Origin: Planoprotostelium fungivorum
Taxonomy: Eukaryota; Evosea; Variosea; Cavosteliida; Cavosteliaceae
NCBI GenBank assembly: GCA_003024175.1
Contig: MDYQ01000008.1
Coordinates: 62,001-126,000 of the forward strand
Direction of reading: 5' to 3'
DNA: 64,000 nt
Every line of letters starts with the position of its first letter. The first letter of the stretch is position 1. The notes beneath the pieces are model-generated. The model was not told where the DNA came from. It searched no databases and saw only the letters and a program-made list of their open reading frames with translations. This document shows positions 32,750 through 44,764 of this stretch, piece by piece. Both the position numbers and the translations under genes were made by a program.

Positions 32750-35567
32750 TCAACATCGAGAGAGTGCGATGTATTTGGACACGGCCGCCAGTGCACTTGC
32801 CAAGGTGAGAGGCTCTGAGCTCCAGTATGGAAACGGTGTCGCGTTAAACCCTTCAAAGTTGGGCGATGACATCTCTTGGATCATCTTCTCGTATTCTTCC
32901 TCTGCAATGATGCCACGGACTGAATAGATCTCCACACCCTCCACTGTACAAGTGTCAGCCATGAAATTTCACAGAAAATAAGGAGAAATTTCGTGGAAAA
33001 GAGACAGAAATTTCGTGGAGGTTCTCACCGGGGTGGTCGAATACGGTACCGTTGAGGAATTCGAATCGGTTGGCGGGAAAGTAATTTGGGATGGAAGGAT
33101 ATCCCTTGATAGATCCAGAGAAGAAAGCTTTCATCATCAGCCGTGAAGACGATGATCATGAGCGTGATGTAGACAGTGATGGTGGTGTACTCACCGTTAC
33201 CCAGGGAGAAAGAGTTTGAAGTGATGGCATATTCGATCCAATCGATGGACCTCTCAGTCATGATCCTGACGTCATCGGGTGTGTCCTCTATCCAACGGAG
33301 GGAGCAGGCGGATGTGTTGGGTTGGGAGACAGTCCACGCATCGAGGAGACTGTTGATGGTGACTGATCGATGTCAGCTCACGATGATGTGATGATGGATG
33401 TGATGATGTGATGGATGTGATGGATGTGATGATGTGATGACATGATGGATGTGATGATGTGATGATGTGATGATGGATGTGATGATGTGGTGGCAGTGAA
33501 CGATTTGATGATGTGATCAATGCAAAATCTCGCCTGCCGTGCTGAACAGACGATCATCCGGAGATGGTGCAGCATATCCCAGTCTACTTCACATCAGCAT
33601 CACGCATCGTCGATGAGACCTCACATCGATGTGTCTTTCAGTCCTAAGAAGTCCTCCCAATAGGTGTGATCACCATCCTCTATCTTTTGCGACCTCAACA
33701 GATCCAACATGTGAACTCGAACAGTCTCCGTCCAAATCAAAGTCATCTCCTTCAGTATGGGAAACCTGAAATTTCTCAGAAATTTCATCGACGACCGTTG
33801 TAGATCACCGTTCGTGGAGGGCGATGGTCTCTGGTTGAGTGAGTGTGAAGACGACTCTGGATGCGAACCAATAGAAGTTGTAGAGGGAGGGGTAGTACAG
33901 CATGCCGATATCTGGTCTCTCAACGATCCTCCCGCTCTCGACGACCCTTTTGAAATTGGAATCTCCCGCCGAAACGGGCGCTCACCATCGGATGTAATCA
34001 GATGTGTCATTGAGGATGTTCTGGAGCTCGGGAGTGAACCAGGAAGAGTCATCTACAGTGTTGTAGACGAGGTGACGTAATAATCCGGCGATGATGTTGC
34101 AACTGACGGATGCATCGACGTTGTTGATGTACTCGGGCTGATCTTTCATCAGAACGAAACGATATCGTGAAGTCATCACCATGGCAACTCCCAATGGAGC
34201 ACTCTTCCTACTCTCTTCGAGGTTCATGACCCAGGTAGTCATGAGAGCCAGATCATCACCTGCCATCATCAGATCACGTCCATCATGACATCACGATCCT
34301 TCGGCCATGACATCTCGATTTCCTCTCACCTCCCCTTGAATACAGATACTCGTGAAGAAAAAAGTAAGTCCCTACCTCACAGTCAATATACCAATGAAAT
34401 TTCGTTGAAATTTCACTCACTGGGATCGATCGAACATTCGTTCGTGTCATTCGAGTGAGGTCTGTAGGCATATTTGACGATCCTTTCGCTCAATTGTTTC
34501 ACGTCTGAATTATATCTGAGCCACGATTTGAAGTTCTTGCGGTACAGAGGTAAGCGAGACAGAGACGAACCGAGAGCTGAATCACCATCAAATGTAATCG
34601 AATAAAATAGAATAAAATGTCTCACACAGATTGCATCCACTGTCGTCCAGATCGGGGGGGATGAGAAAGGCCGTCGACAGCTACCTCTTTCAGCATCACG
34701 AGATATCTTTGAAATCTTACCATCTTGAGACCGCTGGCGATGTCCTCTAATTCCTGCCCCCAACTGGGCAGCCAAACTCCCTTCAGAATCTCACCGATGC
34801 GATCTAACACGTCTTCACCGGAAGTGATGAACCTCTACCGAGTCGTCAGAATCGTCGACGATGAAGGTGAGGGAAGATGGGCTGTCGACATTGTTTCGTC
34901 TTACGTTTAGATTGTCCGGGGAGGCTGACCAGGTTCCGTTCTTGTCGATTTGTGACCAGAAGACGTAAATGGGGGCTCCATCTACAACGCCAGAATTTAT
35001 GTTCTTATCGCGAAATCTGTTCTCTCGATCAGCGAAGGATGATGATGATGTTAATGGGAGAGGAGGTGGAAGGTATAATACCTCTCGAGTAGGTCTAAAC
35101 CGTCTTGGATGACGGTTTCGTTCAGATGGATGAGTTGTGGATTGATCTCTTGTGCATTGATGAGGACTTCTAACAGCCAAACGGTGACGAACATGTTATT
35201 ATCGAAGATGGAGAAGTACTCTCTGAGTAGCTGTCCAATATAAGCGGGAAATTATGCGTTGTGAGCACCTTCTCAGCTGGATTTCCAAAGAAATTGATCT
35301 TGATCTGTGATGGAAAGATGCCTAATGGTGTCAGTCAACATCTTGTCTCTCAGATCGTCTAAGGGTCACGTCACATACCTTTCTGTTCGTGCCATTCTGG
35401 AGGTGCGTAAGACTGTTCGATCCTAAGTGAGATCAGAATGGTCGGTGACATTCAGATTCTCACTGGACTTGTGATTGTTGGACTCGATCAACTAATTTCA
35501 CCACAAGGTCTTCCCAGTTGCCTTGAACTGCCGCGAAAAAGAGGACGATTAAGAGGATGACCTTCAT
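32750..35567 (-). CDS. Secreted protein, family not recognised
   Basis: I do not recognise this gene. It starts MKVILLIVLFFAAVQGNWED, a clean signal peptide, and runs for about 700 residues over some 15 exons with no later membrane helix. It has N-x-S/T sites (HLNETVIQD, NDTSDYIRW, FLNGTVFD), scattered Cys and many Trp/Tyr, all typical of a soluble glycoprotein of the secretory or lysosomal route. Readable segments include PIYVFWSQIDKNGTWSASP, WLPSWGQELEDIASGL, SDVKQLSERIVKYAYRPHS, DHTYWEDFLGLKDTS and SIDWIEYAITSNSFSLGN. The end is YIALSRC then TGA. Several Trp/Glu/Asp clusters would suit an enzyme, but no catalytic signature is evident. It diverges from the MDR reductase gene across about 270 bp. 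Confidence 0.7.
33381..33490. repeat. Degenerate GATGTGATG tandem repeat
   Basis: Run of GATGATGTGATGGATGTG-like units in an intron of the unrecognised secreted-protein gene. Several units are near-identical and the array looks slippage-derived. Confidence 0.8.
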
Positions 35568-35835
35568 CGTGTTGTATGCCCTAAGCCTGAGTAAAAACAA
35601 AAAGCATCGTTGTTTCGCTATATGACATATGACATCTACAAATCAAGAGCATCTATATACCCACAACACCGTGAACACCATCTCAATCACGTAAATCATT
35701 CCAAAACCTCAAGAGGTAGGAGCTATGCGACGTCATGTCATTGTGCAGAAGATCTCTACGCATCATTGAGCAAATCAATTTCTGACTTTCGAAGGAGTAA
35801 CTGAGCTACAGTCAGTTCAATGTACAACCTCAGAG

Positions 35836-37304
35836 ATGGTTTCCAGTGAATGCAAACGATATGTGAATCGGCCCGTTTTAGCCTCCCATTGCAATGCAAC
35901 AAGTCCGGGACCGCGGTACAAACGAGCTGATGTCGTCATCCACGGGTCATCGAGGTCCATAAAGATGAGCATTCCTGTCCCTAAACCGGGCCCGAATGAA
36001 GTACTTATTAAGAACGTGAGATGATTGATGATGTGATAATGTGACCATGAGCAGGTCGCTGTCGCTTCCAATCCGAAAGACTGGAAGGTTCCTCTTTGGA
36101 TGGCTGAGCTCCCGTGGCCCATGGTAGAGGGAAATGACGTCGCAGGAACCATCGCCGCAGTGGGAGAAGGTAACGGAGGTGCCCTCCTTCCATCAAACTG
36201 ACCGAAAAAGGTGTCACAGAATACAAAGTGGGTGATCGTGTGGCGTCATTCTCCCGCATGGCGATTGACTCGAAATACGGAGCATACGCAGGTGAACACC
36301 ATCACATCATCTAGAGAGACCACTGACAATAATAGAGTACACCGTATCACCCGCCAACACCACCTTTCCTCTCCTTGAAGGATCTTCATTCGAAGAGGCA
36401 GCGACGTTTCCACTGGCCTACATGACCGCAGTTTTGGGGTGAACGATCCATCGCGTTCGTGATCTCATCTTGGCAGTCTCTTTGTGGCTCTCAAGTTACC
36501 TACACCATTGGAGCCCGCGACATCCGAACGGTGGGTTGTCATCAACGGTGCCTCATCTTCGGTCGGTCACTTCGCTGTGCAACTCGCTAAGCTCGCTCAT
36601 CTCAAGGCCATCGCCGTGGCAGGTGCCTCGAAAGAGGTGAGCGGCTCTCCTTCCCAGCGTCATCATCGCGATCTCATCTGATCGTGTCATCCGCAGCTGG
36701 CCTCCCAAGCTGACGTCACCATCGATTACAGAGGAAAATCTTCAAAAGAACTGGCCTCAGCCGTCCTCGCCGCTGCCCCAGAAAAGATAAATTCCTTGTT
36801 CGACACCATCTCTGAGGCGGGAACCATTCGGACAGCAGTGGACATCGTCAGAGAGAACGGAGGAAGGATCACCATCCTCTTACCACCTCCGGAAGACATC
36901 GAGATCCCATCCAACGTGACAATCACCCGCACGATGTGAGGAAGACGATGATGCAACGTGCATCGTGACGTGTCGAGTGATGATGTCGATGATACGGACA
37001 CAGGGTCGGATCATCTTTTGGAAAGGGGGGGCCTTTCTCCGACTACTCTGAAGGCAGCAGTGGCGACAACAGCGAGATCGCAGCAAGGTACTATAGACTC
37101 CTCTCTGGGTGGTTCTCTGAAGGAAAAGTCAAGCCCAATCCCGTCAAGGTGGGGGGGTGCATGAGAAGGAGACGAAGTTGAAGGTGTTCGTAGATCATCG
37201 CCGGAGGTTTAGCAGGAGTCGACGAGGGACTGAAGCTGTTGCAAGCGAACAAGGTGTCGGGGAACAAGCTCGTGTATCGCATTGCAGAGACCCCCGACGT
37301 CTAG
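35836..37304 (+). CDS. Zinc-type alcohol dehydrogenase-like MDR reductase (ToxD/quinone-oxidoreductase type)
   Basis: Cytosolic NADPH-dependent medium-chain reductase. After the family entry block VPKPGPNEVLIKN come VASNPKDWKVPLW, EGNDVAGTIAAVGEG, YKVGDRVASFSRMA and YGAYAEYTVSPAN. Then come SSFEEAATFPLAYMTAVLG and the cofactor loop VVINGASSSVGHFAVQLAKL, a variant of GxGxxG with polar residues that suits NADPH. The C-terminal part has KVKPNPVKVV and EGLKLLQANKVSGNKLVYRI, ending TPDV. No structural-zinc Cys cluster is visible, as expected for fungal enoyl-reductase-like members. About 60 residues precede the usual start, and an internal ATG at about 35965 (MSIPVPKPG) lies too late to include the first strand, so the upstream ATG is kept. 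Seven exons. Substrate unknown. Confidence 0.87.
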
Positions 37305-37494
37305 AACCTGCTCGTGTAGAAATGAAGACAGCTTTCATCTTGTGAAATCGAATTTGATACAAACTGTTGGTATTTCGATTTAGACTTGCTTCGAATATCA
37401 CGGTTGAAGGAGTGAGTGAGGACGATCACGATGCCATGATGCTGATGGACGATAAACACATTAAAACAGACATTTATTTTTATTTCTTGTCTTC

Positions 37495-38425
37495 TTAGTT
37501 GATCTCGACAACCTCGACGTCGAAGATGAGGTTGGAGTTGGCTGCTCATCGTAAGTAATGATTGACATGAGGACTCTAAAGACTCACGAGGGATGACACC
37601 ACCGGCACCAGCCTCTCCGTAGGCCAACTGGTGAGGTATCCAGACTGATCTCTTCTCTCCGACACAAGCTCCAGTGAGACCAAGCTCCCAACCTGTTTAG
37701 GAGATGAGCGCGATGGAGTCGATGATGATGACAGAAGAAGACAGAGGAGAAGATTGGCAATGGTAAAGAGATATGGATGATGAGAGGATGGATGTGTACC
37801 TGGAATGACACGTCCAGATCCAAGAGGGAAGGTGAAGGGCTCGTTTCTGGGGAGAGAGCTGTCGAACACTGTTCCGTCTTCCAGCTTACCCTGTGGTATC
37901 GAGTGAGACGTCTGTCTGATAAGATCATGATCATACCGTGTAGTGAACGGTCACTGTGTCTCCAGACTTTGTCTCGACACATCCTTCGCTGCGAGTTCCC
38001 TCCTATAACGTATCAGACGATTGAAAATGAGATCTTGTCGTTCGTCTGAACTCGACGTAGAGAATCGAACAGATCTTACCTCAGTGTCGATCTTGACATT
38101 GTACTGGGAGAGATCGGGGGGAGGTGGCTGTTACATGTCAATATACCTCTTCCTTGTCCTTCGTCTCACTCTTCTGGCCTGAGGCATCTCCTTTGCGGGA
38201 GCTCCAGAGTCGGTGAGGAACAGTCCTAGTCCGATGGCTGCAATGAGGGCGATGCCGATGGAAACCTTCTGCATGTCGGAGAGCTGGAACTTCTTCTTCT
38301 TGGCGGGAGGGCGAGGCTTGGGTGCATTCTGTTCGAGATCAGACGGAACGAGGGTGGTTCGTGATCAGGTCTGAATGTACCTTCTGAGCAGCCTGAGCGC
38401 TGAGTTTGGGGGAGCTGGCTGGCAT
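37495..38425 (-). CDS. Membrane-anchored FKBP peptidyl-prolyl isomerase
   Basis: Prolyl cis-trans isomerase of the FKBP class, probably facing the ER or a secretory lumen. The N-terminus is basic and Pro-rich ([14 protein letters not shown]), followed by one signal-anchor helix [17 protein letters not shown]. The FKBP core has [76 protein letters not shown] and [12 protein letters not shown], with the aromatic-pocket residues (Y, F, D, V-I, W, Y, F) in place. About 205 residues, seven exons. The C-terminus ends EIN with no KDEL-type signal, so retention would rely on the anchor. Convergent with the MDR gene, about 190 bp apart. Confidence 0.93.
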
Positions 38426-38682
38426 GATGGATGTGGTGGAAATAATGCTAGACGTGTCCCTGTTTTAAAATTTTGCTAAACGGAAGAAGAAATAAAATTA
38501 CGGGGAAACATTTATTCTTGTATTTCACGATCAGTGATCAACGTCAATGACTGCTATAGATGTCCTTGGAGAACAAAATAAAATAACCTCTCCTCCTTCT
38601 TTATCTGACATGTCATCGAGCGTTCGAATGGATGATATGATCATCGGCTCATCGTGCATCTCTCTTCAATTTCAAAAAATGG

Positions 38683-40016
38683 TTACTTCTTCGGTTTCAA
38701 CGCAGCCAGGAAGGACTTCAAGCCCGACTCCGCGTTGCTCTTCTTCTCTCTCTCTTTCAGCATCTGTTGCAAGCTCTCTTGTGTATTCAAAGCTTTTGAT
38801 TGACCCTTCTGCTGTCCCTTCTTTGGCGTCTGCAGTGATTTGTTCAGTCACCATCATCATCATCATCATCATCGTGACGACTCACTCTCTTGTCCTCTGA
38901 TAGAAAGACGTCACTCATTCTGACGCGATGATCGTTGTTGTCTGGTTTCAATTTCTTTAGAGGTGGTGTTGAAACCGATGCCTTCTCCATCGGTCTCTTC
39001 TTCAGCTGCTGCGTCTGTGTCTGCGTATGAGTTTGTGTCTGTGTCGGTTGTTGTTGCTGCTGTTGCTTCTGTTGCTTCAATTGTCTTGACTTCTTCTTCT
39101 GTTCTCTCCTCTGCAGTGTGGCTCTCGAAAATGAATTTCTTTTGAATCCTATTTCAGCGTTCACGTCTCCACACGTGGTACACTTGTTCATCTACAACGG
39201 TCAGTGGACCGAAACATCGTGCCGGCTCAAAATTTCGAGACGCCATCACGATGAACTCACAACAACTGTCTTTAGTTTGGGAGGCTTGGCAATACTTTTC
39301 GTCCTCTCTCTTAAACTGATGAGAGCTTCTGGAGGGGACAGAATCATGTGAGTGAAGTCAGAAGGGGTCAATTCGGATACGTGCGCATTACGGACCTGAT
39401 GGTTGTCAACTTGTGTTGGAAGATGGAGGTGACTCCATGAGAGATGAAGAGGGTCGGAAGAGCTCACTTGACAATTGAATCCCGGAAGAAGATACGAGGA
39501 GCAGTGCCCGCAGAATGAGTCGATGATGTCTTGGGGGAGAGCTGTATTCATGAGTCAGGGTGGGTGAAAGGATGATGTTTGCTTAGAACTGACCGATTCC
39601 ATTCTGTACTGCGGAAAGTCTCATCTGGCTTCTGCATTTGCAATCAACATTTTTTCTTTTGTGTTACGATCTCACATCAAGTGACGAGCGATAGAATCTT
39701 GTCCATTGTGGAAGATGGTCACTGCTGATTTCCATAGATGATCTAATCGATCTCGGATGGCATCGTTATTTCCATAGGTCGAGACAAAGATGGCGTCTGC
39801 CTTCTGTTCTGCTGATTTCGAAAGAGCTGCCTCCAATGCATGGACATCAACCTGCAGCTCTTCCTTCTGTTCTATGGATTTTTGTCTCTGTAACTTCTTT
39901 TTCGCTGCGTAAGCTGCTGCCGCCTCCATACTCTCTTTGGATGGTTGATGCTTGGCATTATTCTTCGCAGCCGACCGCTGGCGCACCTTCTCCTTTGTGG
40001 CCTCTTCTTTGCCCAT
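38683..40016 (-). CDS. RNase P/MRP Rpr2/Rpp21/SNM1-like zinc protein
   Basis: Likely zinc-ribbon protein subunit of RNase P or RNase MRP, which process tRNA and rRNA precursors. A basic coiled N-terminus (MGKEEATKEKVRQRSAAKNN) is followed by a helical segment with LDHLWKSAVTIFHNGQDSIA. The zinc site is two Cys pairs: CGHCSSYLLPGFNCQV, matching Rpp21's C-P-x-C-SxLLPGxxC block, and NKCTTCGDVNAEIGFKR. Between them lies a longer insert than in animal Rpp21 (VRNAHVSELTPSDFTHMIL). The C-terminal half is Lys- and Gln-rich (QQQQQQPTQTQTHTQTQTQQ) and disordered, with a basic nuclear-localisation-like stretch, and ends KPKK. Five or six exons. It is divergent from the LRR gene with only about 166 bp between starts, suggesting a shared promoter. 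Confidence 0.78.
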
Positions 40017-40182
40017 GTTGATGTTAGTTGGGTGATGTGATGTGATGTGATGTCAAATGATGGAGTTGTAGAGGCAGAAGGTTGACAAGGTTGGCGACGA
40101 TACGTTACCGCATGCTGTATTAGACTTCTGTAGTTGTGAGTCTATCAGCTGACTGGTAAGAAGAATCATTCGATCGCTTCGG

Positions 40183-42107
40183 ATGGAGGGACGGCCCCCT
40201 CTTCGCTCCCGAATGCAGCGCGGCGTTAACGTGAGTTATTCACCCTTTCCAATCACCTCCATCAATCGTACAACGTTCACACGTTTTCACTTTCCAATGT
40301 GTTGATATTGATGGAATGTAGGCTAGAGGCAATGTACGGCCCCGTCGCATGACATACACTCCAAAGACATTCCCTCGATTAGTGGATCTCGCCGTGACCG
40401 CTTTGGCATGCAGTGTTCATTTACATGATTCTATCACCCTTCCCGATGAGTTGACGGCCAAGCTATTAAGAACTATGCATCGAAAGAAGGTCTTGAATGA
40501 TGAGACGGTAGACAAGATCCTCCACAGAGACATCCGAACTATGAACTTGTCAGGATGTCAAGACATTGATGTTCTCGCAGTGAGTCCATCGATCCACACC
40601 TCTCATTGTCTCACGACTCGATGGATAACAAAGACATCAGGTGGTCCGAAGATGCAATCTGTTGACATTGAACCTCAATGGATGTATGTCCATCGGAGAT
40701 CAACTTCTCTTGCACATCGCATCGTCTTCGCCTCAATTGACTTGTGTCAATTTGTCTTACAACAAGAGAATCACAGATAGAGGAATCGAATCTCTCGCCA
40801 AACACTGTCCTCTCTTAGAGGTCAGACTCTAGATGATCTTCCATCAACGTCATCACATCGTCACATCGACATCGATCATCCGATTCATGTTCCACAGGAA
40901 TTAGACATCAGTTGGTGTGAGAGAGTGGGTGACCCATCCATGCTGATGCTGTCTGATCACTGTCCGAATCTATTTCACTTGTCCATCACCTGTTGCATCA
41001 ACATCACAGGTCAAGGTCTCTCCACCCTAGTCTCTCGCTGCTCGTGAGAATTCTTCCGATTCTCCGCAAATTTTCACTCAATTCCACAGTTACCTGTCTC
41101 GATTGGATCTCATGGGCTGTACGGCCGTACGTACTCTCCAAATTTCATCGAAATCTCTCAAGACAATCAACGTGTCCAATTGTACGCAGCTGAAGGAGGT
41201 CGAATGTCTTAATCTCCCTTGCCTTCAGAAGTTGTTGACATCCAACACACCTCAATTGGACGACGTTTCCATCGATCATTTACTGCGCGAGGTGATCTAC
41301 AACGAGACATTTCCAATTGAACGAGATGAACAGTGTCCACTGTTGAACCACTTGGACCTGTCACTATCATGTCTCCGTGAAGCTGCGATACAGTTGACCT
41401 GGTTGACTTACGTCAATCTGTCCAGATGCAGTACCCTGACGGCACAATTTTTCGAGACGCTGGGGAGGGGTGAGAGGGTGAGGGGGAGCGTCGTTGATCG
41501 TAACAGGTTGTCCACGATTGAAAGAGTTGCATTTGCAAGAGTGCAGCTGTGTGAGAGACGAACACATGGAACTCTATACGAAACAACACGAGATGGCACC
41601 GCACAAGTACAGTGACAAACCTCGTTACAGTTTAGCCTTGGAGGTGAAACGTTTCTTTCAATTTATTCTATACATCTTTTCATCTATTCCTATCTAGATA
41701 GATAATATTCGACACTTGATTCATATTTACACTTCAAAATGTTTATCCACATACATCAAGACTCGATCGGATGATAGAAGAGAAACGAGTGAAGAAAGTA
41801 TAAAGTCTGAAAGAAATAGATCATCGATTTATCCCGAACGAATGTCTCTGACGAGACGACTTGTCTACTCTGCACGCGGTGTCCTCTCTTGAAATCGCTC
41901 GACCTCTCTTGGTGCCCCAACGTGACCGACGAGTCTTTGACACAGCTGTCACAGAGTCACCGGCAGCGAAGCGAAGAAGAGGGACTGCAGCAGTTACGCA
42001 TCTATGGGTGTGATAAGATCACCTTCGAAGGTGTAGAACGATTGAAGGGAGAGGACACAAAGTTGGTGGTGTCGTATGTAATGGTGAGTAAAGATGTTCT
42101 ATCGTAA
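40183..42107 (+). CDS. Cysteine-containing leucine-rich repeat protein (AMN1/FBXL-like)
   Basis: Horseshoe LRR protein of the cysteine-containing subfamily found in F-box/LRR substrate receptors and AMN1. After a short basic first exon comes a helical segment, TFPRLVDLAVTALACSVHL. Repeats of about 26 residues follow: RTMNLSGCQDIDVLA, LLTLNLNGCMSIGDQLLLH, LTCVNLSYNKRITDRGIES, ELDISWCERVGDPSMLML, LSITCCINITGQGLSTL, RLDLMGCTAVRTL, TINVSNCTQLKEV, LTYVNLSRCSTLTAQF, LKELHLQECSCVRDEHM, LKSLDLSWCPNVTDESL and LRIYGCDKITFEGVERL. No canonical F-box is evident at the N-terminus, so a role as ubiquitin ligase adaptor is uncertain. About nine exons. Convergent with the S41 protease gene, 150 bp apart. Confidence 0.87.
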
Positions 42108-42259
42108 TGTCTATACTGTTTATCTCGTACATGGATATGTCAACAAGTGAGATAAACATACGATATGTGAATTCTATCCGGAGAAACAATCGAATGCTGA
42201 GATACAACAGAGTGAGAGGGACTTTGGAAATTTTGAATCGATATAAAAGAGTTGAAACT

Positions 42260-44568
42260 TTATACAAACATCTGCAGATGTCTCTTTCCCTCTTTCTCCT
42301 TCTTCTCCTTGAACAAGAGAGCCGCCACGTCGTATAGAACGTCCGTGTCGTTCTTTCCAGGCCAGAAGTAGATTCTGTGATCTGCTGGAAGGTAGTTGAA
42401 CTCTTCTGGCTCTTCCGTGTCGGTGATGGTGAGGTAGAGCTCCAAGAAGGCGAAGCGGACAGATGCAGAGGTTCCAAAGTGGTTGGGGCGGTATGGACTG
42501 TCCTTCAGATCGTAGTTACTGCAAGAGTTTAGAGGTGAAGACGGAAGGTGAGATGTAATGTTCACATGAGATGATGTGAAATGAGAAGATGCAAGTTTGG
42601 ATGACTCACTCGAAGAAGGAAATGATTTCTTCTCCTTCTATGACCATTCCTCCCGGGAAGGTGCTGAAAGACATCTTCTGATGGGGTATACCTCCAACAG
42701 CGGCCGTGGTCACATGATCGTGGCTGAGAGACAACAGCGAGGAGAAGATGGCACAAGTGCTGCCACAGAGACCTGAAATGTCTTCAGAAGGTGATGGATG
42801 GTGATGAGTCACCATTGGTCAACAAGATGATCTCATCGAAAGGTCGGTTGAACGCGGGGGGTCTCAAACCGTCTTTGATGCATGAGAGCTCGGGATATTG
42901 AATGAGTTGAGTGTAAGGATGACGGACTCCGCCTCGATGCAACTGATGGAAATGAGATGGTGATGGAACATGTGATGTCTAAACTCACGACTCGGGGAGT
43001 ATACCAATCTTCAAAGGTCTCATTCGTGAACGGTTTGTCCCAGAAAGAAGGTCCAAAGAGGTCACTGCAGCTGTCAGTCTCATCATCACATCTCATCCGT
43101 CTCACTAGGAGTTGTTCTTCGCGGAGGCCTCGACGATCTCAGAGAGGCCCGGTGACTGTCTCATGTCATAGAGGATGGGGGGAGGATGAGCCGTCAACAG
43201 TTCAATGAGATGGAAACCTTCGCAGACGATGCCTCCTCCGTTGTCTCTGAGGTCGATGAGGAGTTTAGACTGGTTGAAGGCGAGAATCTTCTGTTCTACT
43301 TGTTCGGTGACGTTTGTCATGAAATCCTCTACGCGCATAACGACCACGTCTGGATGGTTGGGAAGAGCGAACATCTGGTGAGAGGTGAGTTTCAGATGTG
43401 AAGAGGATGAGATGAGATGGGCTCTTGTGATGATTCGAGATCGGATGATGGGGTGATTCGAAGAGATGATTAGACGCGAAGCATGAGATTCTTCACTTGG
43501 ATCTGTGTGGTGTTCTCTGCCTCGGCATCCTTGAAGGACTTGAGACGGAAGAGACCAAGATCATCAAGCAACTGTTGAATCGAGTGGTTCGTGGGTGCGA
43601 GACAGTCGTTGTAAGCGACAGAACCCAGATGAGATGCAGCCCATGGGACTAATGCAGATCTTCCATCGGCGAACGTGTAGTTGACGGCAAAGTGATGGAG
43701 GTCAGCCTGCTCTCCTCTTGTGGGTCTTACTCTGAAACTGTGTCCGAGGAGTTGTTGGTTGAAGTTGACCGAAGGGTCTGAGATGGTCAGATGATGGTGG
43801 GGAAATGCATGTGAAGATGTACCTTTAGATAGCTCGGGGAAGCGTAGAGCTTGTTTATACAAGGCCTTGAAGGCGGGAACGCCATCAATGTGTGTGATCT
43901 CCTGGTTGATGTACTGCTTCAGGTCGTCTACATTCCACACTGCCTTGTACAGAGGGTTATCTTCTACAGAGGCCACGAAGACTCGAACATTTGATGATCT
44001 CCCTGAGCAAATGGTCATTTTGAGATTGAGAATGGGATGATTGTACCCATCTTTCCAGACAGAGAGAAAGGTTGGTATACAGCACCAGAGAAGCAAGCTG
44101 GTTTCTCGATGGATGTGTGGGCATCGGCCAAGGGAGTGAAGATCTTGTCTTGAATGATCTGGAAGAAGTCCCAAGCACCGATGGAGTCGGAGGCGGTCGA
44201 TTTTCTGATATCTTCCAACGTCTCATCGATGTGGACTCTGTATGTGATGGTGAGTCATTGTCTTCCGATGTGGATCACCTAATGTGAATGAAGGGACCAG
44301 GTGTAGGAGAATCTCTTACGGCCTCTTTGAATACATAGAACTCCAGGACCTTCTTTAGATTGTCTAATGTATCGCTTTTCTCTTGTGCAGACAGGGGAAC
44401 CTTCCTGAAACGGTGTGAGCCTTCATCCATCATCTCGACTCACCTGTAGCAACCGAGGACGTCCTCTGCGAGATAACGTGTATCGTTTCTCAATTCAAGA
44501 CACTGCTGATCGGTCAAGGCGGAGGCAACAGTCAGAAGCGCCAGTATGAGCAGAAGATGCAACTTCAT
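42260..44568 (-). CDS. Secreted S41-family (tail-specific) serine protease
   Basis: Secreted peptidase related to C-terminal processing proteases and CPAF-like eukaryotic members. Signal peptide MKLHLLLILALLTVASALTD. An N-terminal helical cap (DFFQIIQDKIFTPLADAHTS, where DAHTS is the family's substrate-gate motif) precedes a region resembling a degenerate PDZ (VDDLKQYINQEITHIDGVPA). The protease core has SKLLIDLRDNGGGIVCEGF and the nucleophile segment EIILLTNGLCGSTCAIFSS with catalytic Ser in CGSTC. Then come AAVGGIPHQKMSFSTFPGG and LEEFNYLPADH-like C-terminal strands. About 620 residues with roughly 11 exons, ending LQMFV. The Lys/Glu partners of the Ser cannot be placed with certainty. Such enzymes in amoebae may act in phagosomes, an inference. 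Confidence 0.87.
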
Positions 44569-44764
44569 GATGGATGATGCTGCACCCGTGGATGGACTCT
44601 GAAATGTCCAATCCGTTTTCGCAAAACTTTGAGCAGGAAGAAAAAATTTCCCTGCACACAGAAAAGACATCAGACACTCTTTATCTCAACACGGGAGATG
44701 CCAGAGCGGCCGTCAACTCTTCCAAAGCTTGATCTCCCAGCACTCTCTCTGTTCGTCGTTCAGA

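Noticed and set aside
33381-33490. Regular GATGTGATG array considered as a CRISPR-like array
   Set aside because: No distinct repeats and spacers; it is a degenerate microsatellite inside an intron.
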